From the NCBI GenBank assembly GCA_023212725.1, contig JALBYF010000111.1:1-32400 (forward strand): a stretch of 32,400 bases of DNA. The letters are read 5' to 3'. Every line of letters begins with the position of its first letter. Within the stretch, counting starts at the first letter, position 1. Position numbers and translations under genes: made by a program. The notes under the pieces are model-generated. The model saw nothing but the letters and a program-made list of their open reading frames with translations. It made no database searches and was not told the origin of the DNA. Shown here one piece after another: positions 16,283-26,221 of this stretch. This stretch comes from Tranzscheliella williamsii (lineage: Eukaryota > Basidiomycota > Ustilaginomycetes > Ustilaginales > Ustilaginaceae).

Positions 16283-18779
16283 TCAGTCAAACGTGACATT
16301 GACCGTCGAGTGGAGCTCCCGGCTGGAGCTGCCGGCCGAGAAGCGCAGCTTGCCAGCCGGCACCTTCCACGACTGGTGGACTGTGGACCAGACAGCGATG
16401 TCCTTCTTCCTGATGTCGAAGGTGGCCGTGCGGGTCTCGCCAGGCGCCAGCCTGGTAAGCTTGGTGAATCCACGCAGTGTCTTTTTCGGCTGCGGGTTGT
16501 CGCTGGCGTCGGCCGACGAGGGGAAGGAGAGGTAGAGCTGCACCACTTCCGACGCCTCGACCGAGCCCGTGTTGGTCACCTCGGTGGTCAACGTCAGGAC
16601 CGTGTCGTAGAGCGAGTCGCCCTGCTTCAGCTCCGCCGAATCCGACCCAAAAAAGATCTTTTCTTTGGTCTTTTGAATCGACGAGTCGTCCGCCTTGAAC
16701 TGCTTGGTCGCCGTCAGCGTCTCCGAGTAACTGAAGCGCGAGTACGAGAGTCCGTGGCCGAACGCAAATCTCGGCTCGATGTTGTGGTAGTCGAACCATT
16801 TGTAGTCGATGAGCAGCTTCTCGTCGAAGCTGACCCTCGGATTCTTGACTGGGTCGCGCTGGATCGAATTCGGCAGGTAGTCCGACTCGTTCTTGGCGAT
16901 CGTGAACGGCAGCTTGCCAGACGGCGACGTCTCGCCCCACAGGATGCCGGGCAGCGAGCTGCCGCCCTCCTGCCCAGGCAGATAGGCGAACAGCACCGCG
17001 GTGATGTTGGGATGCTCGATCCACGCCTCCATGTCGATCTGTCCGGGCGCATGGATGATGACGACCGTGTTATTGTTGTTGTCAGCGACCGTCTGGATCA
17101 GCTTGTCGGCATTGGCAAAGAGCGTCAGATTCTGCCGGTCCATGTTCTCCGTGGCATAGGCGTTGGCGAAGACGAGTGCCACGTCGGACGAGTTGGCACG
17201 CGCCTTGGCGCCCTCCAGATCCCAGTTGTCCAGATGGATATTGATGTCCGGGCCCTCCTCTCGCACGTGGCTCTGCAGCGCTGCCAACGGATCGATAATG
17301 TAGGGCGGGAAGGCCCAGCCGGAGCCACCGCCCGAGGTCATGGTGCCGTTGAAGGCATCCATGTTGCAGCGCCCGCCTTCTGCGCACGACGTCCATCCGT
17401 ACAGGTTCGGGCCTGCGTCCTGTCCAATGATCGCCAGCGTTTGCAGATCGGCCAGCGGCGCAAGCGGCAGTCCGCGCTTGTCGTTTGGGGACTGCCTGTT
17501 CTTGAGAAGCGTAATGCTCTCCTCGCCGATCTTTTTGATGATTTTGTGATGGTCGCGGCGCACGTTGTTGGTCGGCAGTGTCAGGTCGCGTACGTCGAAG
17601 CTGGGCGCCGGGAAGCTCTCGTCTTGCAGCTGCATGGCGGGGGCGAGGATGCGGAGGACCATGTCGTCCAGCCGGCTCTCGGGCACCTTGCCCGCCTTGA
17701 CCAGCTGGACGAGGCTTTCGCCGTAGAAATTACCAAAGCGGCCGCGCGAGCCGGTGCCGGGCATCGAAACGTCCAAGCCGTTGAGCGCCGACTGCTTGTT
17801 GGTCCAGGTGCCACCCCAGTCCGAGATGACGGCGCCCTGGAAGTTGAGCTCGTGCTTGAGCAGGTGGTTGAGCGAGAAGTCGTCCTGGCACGCGTGCGTG
17901 CCGTTGACCTTGTTGTAGCTGCACATCACTGCGCCGCTGCCGGCGCGGACGGCCTCGACGAAGCTCCACAGATAGAGCTGGTGGGTGGTGCGGTCGTCGA
18001 CGATCGAGTCGATGGGTGCCTGAACGAGCGGCGGATAGATGGTGTACGGCTCGGTAAGGTTGTAGGGGTTGCGGTAGGTTTCCTGCTCGTAGAGGATGTA
18101 GTGCTTGGCGCAGGTGACGACGCGCTGCTGCTGGGCGTGCTTGACGGTGAGGTAGGTTGCGACGCCGGAGAGGTACTCGTCGGGGGACCAGCCTTCCCAG
18201 TTGCGGCCTGCGAGGGGTGCGCGGCCGAGGGGCCCGCCGGTGACGGGGCCTAGCCAGACGTTGACGCCCTTGTCGTGGAACTCGCGGCCGAGCGCCTCCG
18301 CACGCTGGGCGATCAGCTCGCGGTCCCACGTCGCGGCGACTGTCACGCCGGCGGGGAACTGCGACACACGCCGTGCCGGGCGGACGCCCAACGGTCCGTC
18401 CTGCAGACACAGCGCCGCGAGCCCAACACGCGGCGCCGTGCCCGTAAAGCCAACACACTTGCCCGTGTAGCCAGTGGTGACGTTGACCTGACCGCACCAA
18501 GGAACGTCAGTGCCAGGCACGCCGAACAGCCGCCCACGCTAGCGCCACACGTACCTTCTCTTCGATCGTCATCTGCCCGACCAGCGCCTTGGCCTTGGCG
18601 AAGCCCTCGGTCCACGCGCCGCCGTCGGCGTACGGCCCCGTGTACGAGTGCTGCCCCTGCTCGCGCGCCAACAGCTCTCCCGCGCCGCCCGTCAGCTGCG
18701 CCGGCGTTGCTGCCACCCCGAGCCGCAGCGCCCCCAGCAGCAACACCGCACCCGCGACACTGAGGCTGATCTTGACCAT
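16283..18779 (-). CDS. Secreted GH3 beta-glucosidase (two exons)
   Basis: This glycoside hydrolase family 3 enzyme releases glucose from cellobiose and other beta-glucosides outside the cell. Exon 1 is 18555-18779 (75 codons) and exon 2 is 16283-18487 (734 codons plus stop), giving 809 residues. The 67-bp intron 18488-18554 has GTACGT at the donor, CTGAC as a branch site and GGTCAG at the acceptor, in phase 0. Splicing joins QMTIEEK to VNVTTGYTGKC, which restores the GH3 signature MTLEEKVNLTTG. A signal peptide spans residues 1-24 (hydrophobic, ending VAAT). Further motifs are LCLQDGPLGVR, GRNWEGWSPDEYLSG and KHYILYEQE. The expected nucleophile is Asp298 in AVISDWGGT. FGHGLSYSRFSY precedes a C-terminal fibronectin III-like domain (about 690-805). 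Many N-x-S/T sites fit secretion. Without splicing the second exon would start at an artificial ATG at 18520. A TATA-like element lies about 70 bp upstream. Confidence 0.95.
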
Positions 18780-19632
18780 CTTGGCACTAGCTGACGTGTC
18801 TGTCGCCGGAGATCCTTGCAGGGCGACGACCGCTCTGCCAGGGGCCGTCTATTTATGTGGATGGATGCGGGCGCCTGCGCTCCCGACACAACAAGCAAAC
18901 GACACAAACCACGTTGCAGCGCGCGGTCAGGTGCTACATCAGAGGCGAGCCGCTGTTACACAAGCAGGCCTCACAAGCCGGCCGCAGAGGGTGCCGTTCT
19001 GCGAGGAACGCTTCGGTTGCGACCTAGATGCTTACTGCTTACTGTGGAGACGCTGAGGACGACCGACGATGCGGTGCAGCATGACCGGTCGTCAACGCAT
19101 CGGACACTAGCATGGCGGGGCACCTGCGAAGGCCGGTGAAATGAAGCGAAGTGCGCTGCAGCCAAGCGAGGAGGGGGGGTGGGGCCTCGACGCAGGAATG
19201 CCAAGACTGGGCGGGCCAACCAGAAGTGGCGCTGTGTGGGGAGCAATGCAGTGCGTGATGGCGGGGGCAGGGCGCGGGGGGCAGCGAGGAACGGGTGCGG
19301 GGGTGCTTTGTTTGGCATGGCGCGCTTATACGGCGACGGCCAACCGGCCAACTCGCAACTGGCCGGCGTGATAGGCGTGGGCTTGTCCAGCCACGTTGTG
19401 CAGCGGCGGTCTCAGACGCCGGCACGCACGATCTGGGCCCCGCCGAGCTTGCCCACGGCGGCCGGCTAACGCGGCGCTAGGTGGCCGGCGTGGGGTTGCT
19501 CGATCGACCCGAGCGGTGCCCGTGCTACACGCCGGTCGCCCATGTCCGGCTCGGCGGTCCGCACGCCCGCCTCGCACACACGCGTCCACGGCGGCGCGCT
19601 TGGTTTCAGGCTTTGTGGATGCTAAGCGGATT
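18780..19632. other. GH3 promoter region and 3' flank of BST1
   Basis: About 850 bp with no convincing gene. The left 100 bp hold the GH3 promoter. The section 19360-19600 is very GC-rich with repeated GCCGGC-type words. Open frames here are chance products of high GC. Confidence 0.5.
18848..18857 (-). promoter_or_regulatory. TATA-like element of the GH3 beta-glucosidase gene
   Basis: CATAAATAGA on the minus strand lies about 70-78 bp upstream of the ATG at 18779, the same spacing as in the FKBP12, hydroxylase and effector-candidate genes. Confidence 0.45.
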
Positions 19633-20247
19633 CTAGGCGGAACATTCGTCGGCAGGACGGGTCTGCGCGGTGGGACGGAGCTCTTCGATCTGGGCAGCGA
19701 GGCGTTGGACCTCGGCGAGCGCGTGGACGAGGCCAGTGTCGCGGGCGATGCCGAGTGTTTCGGCGAGTGCGTGCTTGAGCTCGGCCTGTGCGGTGCGCAG
19801 CGACGCGGGCGGGAGCGCGGCGAACTGGGTCAGCGCATTGGGCAGTCCTGGCCGCCTGGCCGGGGTGGCAGGCGGGGGCGATGGCTTTTCCCTGGGCTGC
19901 GCTGGGGAGGGGGGGCGTTTCTCCGCGCCGCGCCGACGCAGGCCGGTATCAGGCGGCGGGTGTGTGGCGGGCAGGGTGCCTGCAGCGGGGGCGTCGTCGT
20001 CGAAGAGGTGGGAGTAGTCGGGCGTGTGCCAGTGGCTCTCGAGGCGCGGGCGCGTGGTCGCGCGGAGCTCGGCGCGGAGACGCTCGTCGTACGAGTTGAC
20101 GCCGATGCGCGAGTGGCCCAGCTCGAGCTTCGCCTTGCTGAGCTGCAGGTAGCCGCGGGCGAAGCGCTCCGACGACGACGCGCGCAGCGCCTGGTAGCGG
20201 TCCAGCGCGGCGAGATACTCTGCGATGAGCTCGTCGAGCGCATCGTC
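19633..20247 (-). other. Vma22/CCDC115-like domain of the BST1 fusion
   Basis: These are residues 1200-1403 of the BST1 reading frame. The domain has the helix-linker-helix layout of Vma22 (yeast, about 180 aa) and human CCDC115 (about 180 aa): an N-terminal helical hairpin, a middle disordered Pro-rich segment with an RRR cluster, and a C-terminal helical pair beginning PxSLRxAQ. Vma22 acts with Vma12 and Vma21 at the ER membrane to assemble the V0 sector of the vacuolar ATPase. Recognition is by pattern from family knowledge, not from a search. Confidence 0.7.
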
Positions 20248-23200
20248 AAGCGCTGCGGGCGGCGGCGGCAGTGCGGCAGCAGTGTCGGTGTCGGTAGGAT
20301 CTGCTGCGGACGCGGGGAGCGCCAGATGATAGATCGGCAGGCGGGCGGTAGGATGAGCGGCAGTCTGCAGCTCGAGCTCGTCGTCGCCGGCGTCCGCCAG
20401 CAGCGCCGCCTGGCTCTCGTCGGACGCCTTGCCGCGCGCCTGCGTGCCGCGTGGCGCCGCGTCGGGCCCGCACCAGCGGCTGCGCCAGTGGACACCGCTC
20501 AGCACGAGGCAGAGCACATTGAAGGCGTCGTAGATGCGGTACGCGTAGCGGATGCCCCAGACAAACGCATATCCTGCGACGCCGGCGAAGAGGAGCGCCA
20601 CCAGCGTCGCTTCGCCGTGCGTCCGCGGCCGTTCGAGCGCGCGTCCACCTGCGCAGATCCAGACGACCGCGAGCACTGGCGCAATGTCAAGCACGTTGTG
20701 GTCCAGCCAGCTCGCTGCGGTTCGTGGTGTAACCACCCCCACCGCTAGCAGATTGCGAACCCAGGTCACCAGGAAGCTTGCCTTCTGCGGCAGCAGCAGC
20801 AGCATCGCCATCCAAATCGTCATGTGCTGGTGGTAGCGCAGCTCGGCCGTCTCGCGCGCGCCAGGCGTCTGCCCTGCCCGCCCGCCCGCTATCAGAGCCA
20901 GCCGCGACCGCAGCGCATTCAGCAGCTGCAGCAGGAACAGGCAGAGAAAGACAAACTGCTGTGGCACAAAGAGCAGCACCGCTAGCAGCAGCACCAGCAC
21001 ACCGAGCAGCGAGCGTGGCTTCCACACCGGCGGGTCGTGCAAGCGCGGCGCCGGCGGCCAGGCGAGCTTGCAGTCCATATCAAGCCGTGCGAGCACCGTC
21101 GCGGCGAGTCCAAACGCCGTCTCTACCGTCGCTGCCACCGCCAGCAGCACCGCGTACGACACCAGCAGGAAGCACACGATCAGCGCCGCCGACGCCTTCC
21201 ACTCGTGCAGGCCAAGGATCATGTCTAGCATGGCCGACGTGGGGCCATGGCTGCCCTGCTCCACCCAGGCCCAGTAGGCCGCCAGGCGGACAGCATCGAG
21301 GGCCATCAACGCCATAGCGACGATGCCGAGGAATCCTATCGGCTGGGGAAGGCGCAAGCGCACGCAGAGCCTCGGCTGCAAGATCAACGTCAACGGCGCG
21401 GGGAAGACCGCAGCCGCTCCCGTGGCCCAGGCGTACCAGGAAACGCCGAGGCAAATGGCGAGCAGGCCGAGTGGCCATGCTGCCAGAAAGAAGCGGTAGC
21501 GCAGGAAGATCAGGCCCGCCGAGGCTCTCCAGTCTATGCTGACCCGGATGGACTGGATCGCGGAGCGACAGTCGGACGTCTTGCCGGGTACGGCGCCGAG
21601 CAGGCCGGCGTCGGCCCAAAGGCGCACTTCGATCCTGTCGAGGCTGGGGCGCGCCGGCGGCAGGAAGGGGGCATTGGCGTGCAGTGCCAGCGGAAGGACG
21701 ATCGGCTCGCCGCTGTAAGAACCCGCTCTGATCTGGCGGACAATGGCAGGAGGGACCATCTGCGGATACCATCGAGAATCGCCGGTCGCGGGGTGCGCAA
21801 CGTGCAGGAACGGCATGAAGGACGGGTCGGTGAGATGCATACCCTTGTCGTTGTTGTGCAGCGTATACATGGCCAGGTTGTCCGTGAAGCACTGGCTGAG
21901 GTGGATCTCGATGCGCCTGGCGAGGAGCGACGAGCCGACACCGCTGAGCGCCCACTCAATCACGAACAGCGACGGGGCAGAAACGGGCGGGAGCGCCGCG
22001 GTCGTATCGACTGCGGGAGGCGTGAGCACGAGCGCACGTTGCTGAGATTCTACAGCTCCGGCAAAGTCCTGCACCCAGCCTGCACGCACGAAGCTTTTGA
22101 GGCCCTGGGCATGGACCAGCTCGCCCGTGTCGACACGGCGCTCGACGCGGATCCAGTCGATTCGGCGACGCCTGAGCAGCGCCGCATCCAGGCGCAGCCG
22201 CTGGAAGGCATGGCCTGGGATGTGATAGACCTCTTCCGCGTCCGGGAAGACGGCCTCTTCTGCCAACCGGGAAGAGCCCTGCCGCGGCGGCGGCTCGGAT
22301 ACAAGGCCCGTTCTCGGAAGCAGGCTTGGCGGGACGAGCTGCCACTGCCACGGCAGAACAAGCTGGCACGTAGCACGCTGTGCGCCGACCGGGTCCTGCG
22401 GGTCTGGGCTGGAACTGCATAGCGTCACAACCAGCTCGACGGGCTGTGGAATCGGTGCACCCATGCCCCATGCCGGATTGCCACCGATACAGAGGTTGGT
22501 GAGCAGCTCGAAGGCATGCGGAGCTTCATGCCCCTCATAGCTTGGAGGGAGCTTGTAGATCGCGGTGTGAGCATCCACGGATGCGCCTGAGCTGGATGTG
22601 GTAGAGGACGCAGAGATTTCATCGGGCAGCACAAGCGCTTCGGCTTCCTCATCATAGAGAGCGTCTGGCTGTTCTAGCAGCTCGGGCGGGCCCCACTCGC
22701 CGTTGCCGGCGTCTGCCGGGCCAAAAAGGCCCAGAGCTCGTCGCCAGAGCTCTCGCCGCTTGCGAAGCTGGCTGGCACGGCCCGAGATGCCGCCCGCTGA
22801 CCGTTCTGCCGAGACGCGGCCAAAGGCCATAGCGTCGAGCAGAAATCCCCTTGCTATTCTCTGCCGCAGCTGGTCACACCACATGACGGCGAGATGGTCC
22901 ACAGAGCACCAGAGCGAGGGGAGGGACGAGGTATACGAGGAGATACGGGAGGGTGGCACCTCCTCGCCGATGCGAGAGAGCGATAGTGACGCCGGATCCG
23001 ACGGAAGCTGCGTATCGAGCAGGCCACCAGCGATAGAGATAAGCAGGGGCGGAACATCATGCTCAGTCCTCGACACGGGTTGGTTGATCCTGGAATAGAC
23101 ATCCTCCATGCTCCGGTCAAAAGGAACGGGCGGATAAGCGTGTGGCGTGCTCAGCGTGACGATGGTATCCACGCTGCCATGATGATAGTTGTCGAGCTGG

Positions 23201-23844
23201 GCCATGAGGCGAGCAGAGATGCCACCCATGCTGTGCGCGAGGATGGGTACCGAGGTATTGCGCTCGCCCTCAGCGTACTGGCGCGTCGGCGGCGAGGTGT
23301 AGCGGTCGCGCAAGTAGGTGATGACTTCGTTGAGGAAGGTGGCCTGCTCGATGAGCGTCGAGCCGCTGAAGGCGGAGAAGTCCTCGTTGAAGTCGACAGT
23401 ATACCAGTCGGTGTGGGCGGTCTTGACGGGAGCCTGTTTCCATTCGTCTTGACGCTCGCCCGAGCCGCCTTCCTTGTAGAACTGGCGGGCTGAGCTGGAG
23501 GCCACACTACGTATCTGGCCGTACGAGCCGGCATTGCCCGGAACGAAGAGAGCAGGAGAGCCAGTCGGCAGATCCATAGGCTCAAAGTGGCGCTCTCGAT
23601 AGAGGTAGAGGCGATACTTGCGCCAGAGGCCCGAGGGGGAGAAAGGCCGAACATCCTCTGTTTTGTCGATGTAGGCGGGCCACATGCGAGACATGCGGCA
23701 CTGCTGCTGTATACCGAGCCGCTCCGGTAGGCTTGCAAACGAGCTCAGCGAGTAGTATGCCAGCCATATGGAAACAAGCAGGACGGCGAGGGTCGCCCAT
23801 AGCGCTCGACGGCCCTCGTGGCCAGCCGACGGCAGCAAGCTCAT
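19633..23844 (-). CDS. BST1: GPI inositol-deacylase (Bst1/PGAP1) fused to a Vma22/CCDC115-like C-terminal domain
   Basis: This 1403-residue protein is encoded in one continuous frame. Residues about 15-35 form an N-terminal membrane segment. LYLYRERHFEP and ALFVPGNAGSYGQIRSVASS (about 80-117) are PGAP1 signatures. The lipase motif AHSMGG places the catalytic Ser at 205. The segment 775-1124 is a multi-span membrane region ending IYDAFNVLCLVLSGVHWRSRW. Bst1 removes the acyl chain from the inositol of GPI-anchored proteins in the ER, which allows their export. A 75-residue polar linker (1125-1199) follows. Residues 1200-1403 then resemble the V-ATPase assembly factor Vma22/CCDC115. The matching parts are a helix DDALDELIAEYLAALDRYQA, then RGYLQLSKAKLELG, SYDERL, TGLRRRG and a last helix pair PPASLRTAQAELKHAL with LAAQIEELRP. 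The Vma22-like part has no in-frame Met of its own: the last Met of the frame lies upstream in the membrane region. I see no stop or frame change at the junction. A hidden intron or alternative start cannot be excluded. Confidence 0.9.
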   Translation of the reverse strand: MSLLPSAGHEGRRALWATLAVLLVSIWLAYYSLSSFASLPERLGIQQQCRMSRMWPAYIDKTEDVRPFSPSGLWRKYRLYLYRERHFEPMDLPTGSPALFVPGNAGSYGQIRSVASSSARQFYKEGGSGERQDEWKQAPVKTAHTDWYTVDFNEDFSAFSGSTLIEQATFLNEVITYLRDRYTSPPTRQYAEGERNTSVPILAHSMGGISARLMAQLDNYHHGSVDTIVTLSTPHAYPPVPFDRSMEDVYSRINQPVSRTEHDVPPLLISIAGGLLDTQLPSDPASLSLSRIGEEVPPSRISSYTSSLPSLWCSVDHLAVMWCDQLRQRIARGFLLDAMAFGRVSAERSAGGISGRASQLRKRRELWRRALGLFGPADAGNGEWGPPELLEQPDALYDEEAEALVLPDEISASSTTSSSGASVDAHTAIYKLPPSYEGHEAPHAFELLTNLCIGGNPAWGMGAPIPQPVELVVTLCSSSPDPQDPVGAQRATCQLVLPWQWQLVPPSLLPRTGLVSEPPPRQGSSRLAEEAVFPDAEEVYHIPGHAFQRLRLDAALLRRRRIDWIRVERRVDTGELVHAQGLKSFVRAGWVQDFAGAVESQQRALVLTPPAVDTTAALPPVSAPSLFVIEWALSGVGSSLLARRIEIHLSQCFTDNLAMYTLHNNDKGMHLTDPSFMPFLHVAHPATGDSRWYPQMVPPAIVRQIRAGSYSGEPIVLPLALHANAPFLPPARPSLDRIEVRLWADAGLLGAVPGKTSDCRSAIQSIRVSIDWRASAGLIFLRYRFFLAAWPLGLLAICLGVSWYAWATGAAAVFPAPLTLILQPRLCVRLRLPQPIGFLGIVAMALMALDAVRLAAYWAWVEQGSHGPTSAMLDMILGLHEWKASAALIVCFLLVSYAVLLAVAATVETAFGLAATVLARLDMDCKLAWPPAPRLHDPPVWKPRSLLGVLVLLLAVLLFVPQQFVFLCLFLLQLLNALRSRLALIAGGRAGQTPGARETAELRYHQHMTIWMAMLLLLPQKASFLVTWVRNLLAVGVVTPRTAASWLDHNVLDIAPVLAVVWICAGGRALERPRTHGEATLVALLFAGVAGYAFVWGIRYAYRIYDAFNVLCLVLSGVHWRSRWCGPDAAPRGTQARGKASDESQAALLADAGDDELELQTAAHPTARLPIYHLALPASAADPTDTDTAAALPPPPAALDDALDELIAEYLAALDRYQALRASSSERFARGYLQLSKAKLELGHSRIGVNSYDERLRAELRATTRPRLESHWHTPDYSHLFDDDAPAAGTLPATHPPPDTGLRRRGAEKRPPSPAQPREKPSPPPATPARRPGLPNALTQFAALPPASLRTAQAELKHALAETLGIARDTGLVHALAEVQRLAAQIEELRPTAQTRPADECSA

Positions 23845-24259
23845 ATCACCGGTGCGGCTACCGAGCCGGCTGGGAGACGCTGGTCGGGCGCGGCAGGAAC
23901 ATAAGAGGCGCGACCTCCCAAGCTCAACCTGGGTTGTTTTGCGGGCACCGTCTCGAGCAGCAAGGCAAGACAGTCAGTACCAAGTATCGAAGGGTGATGG
24001 CGGGCAGTTGAGCAAGGTCTGTGCTCTGAAGAAGCGACTTCGAGGCGAAAGAGCCTTCCAAAGCGACTGGCAGCCGTATGTTAGATTAACCAGCTTCTCG
24101 GCATCCGGAAGTCGGATTTCGGGACGCCAATCAATATGAATATTCATGAAAATTGTGCTTTGCTGGATACCATAAATTTGATTTCTGTGACATTTTGGTA
24201 GCTTTTTTGGCTTCTCTCTGCTCCTGTTCACTAGACCGCGTCAGGATCATCGTGTTAGG
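23845..24259. other. Divergent promoter between BST1 and the TMA23-like gene
   Basis: About 415 bp. The section 24120-24230 is AT-rich (AATATGAATATTCATGA, then TTTTTTGG). An inverted repeat ATGAATATTCAT lies at about 24136-24147. No gene is seen. Confidence 0.5.
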
Positions 24260-25318
24260 ATGCCGCTCAATACGTCCAGCTTCCTTGTCGCACAGGGATG
24301 GGAGGGCGCAGGTGTACCGTTGGACGGCAAGGCGGGGAAGGGCCTGAAGAAGCCGCTCGCCATCACCCAGAAACGCACGCTCTCGGGAGTAGGCAAGGAC
24401 CGTGATCGAGCAGACGACTGGTGGAACAGCATCTTCACCGCCGGTGCCAAAAGTCTCAGCATTGGCCCGTCGCCAGCCACGTCGGGCTCGTCGACTCCCA
24501 CTAAGCCGGCTTCGACGCCGTCATCCAGCGCATCAACTGCTTGGGCCATGGGCCCAAGATCCTCCTCCTCAGCAACCATGTCCCTCTCGTCGCTTGCCAA
24601 GCGTGAACACGCTCGAAAGACACTGATGAGCAAGTTCATCCGCGGCAAAGTCCTATCGACCAAAGAAGACAGTCCAGAACCTGCGCCGCCGGCCACTTTC
24701 GACCCCTCAAAGCCTAACCTCTCTGCTGTGGAATCCGCAGAGATTTCAGCGAAACTGCTCTTGACGCAAGCCCCTAATGAGCCTAAGGCCTCTCTGAGCC
24801 GAAAGACAAAGGAGGAGAAGCTGGAAAAAAGGTTAGCGAAAGCCAAGAAATTGCTCCACGATGACCTTCCCCGCGGTACTGCATCCCTTGTGGAAGAAAC
24901 CAAAGAACGGCGGAAGAAGGATAAGGAGAGGAAGAGCGAGAAGAAGGCGAAGAGCGAGAAGAAGGCGAAGAGCGAGAAGAAGGCGAAGAGTGGGAAGAAG
25001 GAAAAGAAGGACAAACGCATCAATGAAACTCTGGTGACACAGATGGGGGCTGCGGAGGAAAAGGTGCAAGAAGAGGGACGAAGAAAACGCAAAGTGACGG
25101 ACGGGAGCGTCGCCATCAGCGATACCGACCCGGTCGTGCAGTCGGAAAAGCGTAGCAAGAAATGTAAAAAGAGCAATAGCAAGGGCGACGAGACGGATGC
25201 CTCTGACAAGACTTTGGCTTCGAAGAAGCGCAAGCGGGACGCCTCCCATGCCAAGCCTGAAGCGGACAAGAAGGAGAAGAAGAGCAAGGACAAGAAAAGC
25301 AAGGACAAGAAGGAGTAG
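24260..25318 (+). CDS. TMA23: Tma23-like nucleolar ribosome-biogenesis protein (G-patch-like N-terminus)
   Basis: This 352-residue basic protein has an N-terminus that follows the Tma23 pattern: SSFLVAQGWEGAG (7-18), KGLKKPLAITQKR (27-39), GVGK (43-46), DDWWNSIF (52-59) and then KSLSI. Yeast Tma23 is organised the same way, with a GW-K-G motif, a GLK-P block and a WW-x2-F motif. KFIRGKVL at about 126-133 matches the later F-x-KGE-like block. Residues about 185-352 are Lys-rich nucleolar-localisation-type sequence, with a perfect tandem KSEKKA repeat (24940-24990) and KKSKD repeats at the very end. Tma23 is a nucleolar protein involved in ribosome biogenesis. An exact role here is inferred. 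The start is the first ATG and fits the family N-terminus. Confidence 0.78.
   Translation: MPLNTSSFLVAQGWEGAGVPLDGKAGKGLKKPLAITQKRTLSGVGKDRDRADDWWNSIFTAGAKSLSIGPSPATSGSSTPTKPASTPSSSASTAWAMGPRSSSSATMSLSSLAKREHARKTLMSKFIRGKVLSTKEDSPEPAPPATFDPSKPNLSAVESAEISAKLLLTQAPNEPKASLSRKTKEEKLEKRLAKAKKLLHDDLPRGTASLVEETKERRKKDKERKSEKKAKSEKKAKSEKKAKSGKKEKKDKRINETLVTQMGAAEEKVQEEGRRKRKVTDGSVAISDTDPVVQSEKRSKKCKKSNSKGDETDASDKTLASKKRKRDASHAKPEADKKEKKSKDKKSKDKKE
24930..25015 (+). repeat. Tandem AAGAGCGAGAAGAAGGCG repeat in the TMA23-like gene
   Basis: About three and a half 18-bp units (AAG AGC GAG AAG AAG GCG) are repeated in frame, encoding KSEKKA. The last unit is degenerate (KSGKKE). The near identity at DNA level suggests recent slippage. 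Confidence 0.75.
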
Positions 25319-25590
25319 ACCTTGCCGACCACTGCGCACAGCGGCTGAGGAAGGACGCCTCTCCTACTTGCCTCGCAGGCAAATATACCCAAGCACACCA
25401 TCGATCACCAACATGCTGCTGTTCCCGGACATACGACTTGACAATACTTTCAGCATAACTCGGGCTATTGTGCTCTGGCCTGGACAAACTTGTGGAATGC
25501 AGGGTCGGCTCGGTGTAGGCTTATGCCAACGACAACCGGCCAAGAAACCTATTCTGCACATCCATATGCAGGATGTGCCCCATGCTGCCG

Positions 25591-26221
25591 TTAGATGTGG
25601 CTGAGAGAAGCCATTTTGGCGAGCGATCTTTCGAGTTCTTCTAACTTGGGCCTGTCGACCGCAAAAGCGGTGGCCAGCATCTCGATGCCGTCTTTACTCA
25701 AGCGAGGTTCTGGTGGATTGTGCAGGATTTCGACCCACGGCCGCTTCCACGTTGGCAATGCCTTTGCGTCTAGGTGTGTCCGGGCGCTACGGGATGTGGC
25801 AAGGCAGGCTTCTTCCACGTCAATATCGCGGCCCTGTCATGACGGGTCGGGGCCGAACTCACAGTTTCTCAGCAGCCTGAATGCGCGCTGCGAACATCTT
25901 GACCTTGCTTAGATCCAGCTTGATCTTTCCGCCGTGCTGAAAGACGATGTTCTGCGGAAGGCTCCCGTATGCTGCGATGTGGTTGATGAGCCATGTGGCA
26001 TACCTGGGCGTCTGCGGCACAGACGGCCCTGCTATCGCTGCTTCGTGAGCCAAAGTGCTTCCCGCAGAGCGGCTCCCAAGGCGGAGGTCCAGGTCGGCGG
26101 CCGGCGATCGCTGCTCGCTTCCAGCGTCCCCCGAACGTTGTGCTCCCGTTGGGACTGGCACCGCTCGGCAAACGCCCACGAGCATCAGCGCAACGCCGAC
26201 CCAGGCTGCTACCCACTTCAT
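25591..26221 (-). CDS. Small secreted protein, effector candidate 1 (two exons)
   Basis: I propose exon 1 at 25863-26221 and exon 2 at 25591-25786, giving 184 residues. The 76-bp intron 25787-25862 starts GTGAGT and ends CGTAG. Its first bases also form an in-frame TGA, so an unspliced reading stops at residue 120. The splice creates a Leu codon across the junction, as in the paralogue at 26791-27491, and both exon 2 pieces are exactly 196 nt. A signal peptide covers residues 1-20 (hydrophobic, ending GVCRA). The mature protein has DLDLRLGS (43-50, an LxLxL motif), TWLINHI, GSLPQNIV (86-93), HGGK, an AARIQAAEKL helix, then ARTHL, FAVDRPKLEELE and a final LSH. It has no Cys after the signal peptide. 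No enzymatic family is recognised. The tandem layout, secretion signal and divergence are typical of smut effectors, and that role is inferred. Confidence 0.75.

Noticed and set aside
16310..18253. 647-codon plus-strand frame opposite the GH3 gene
   Set aside because: It is an antisense shadow caused by strong codon bias in the beta-glucosidase gene. No motifs are present.
19396..20748. 450-codon plus frame opposite the BST1 3' end
   Set aside because: Antisense shadow, Arg/Gly/Ala-rich, with no family pattern. It also matches the GC-rich Vma22-like coding strand in reverse.
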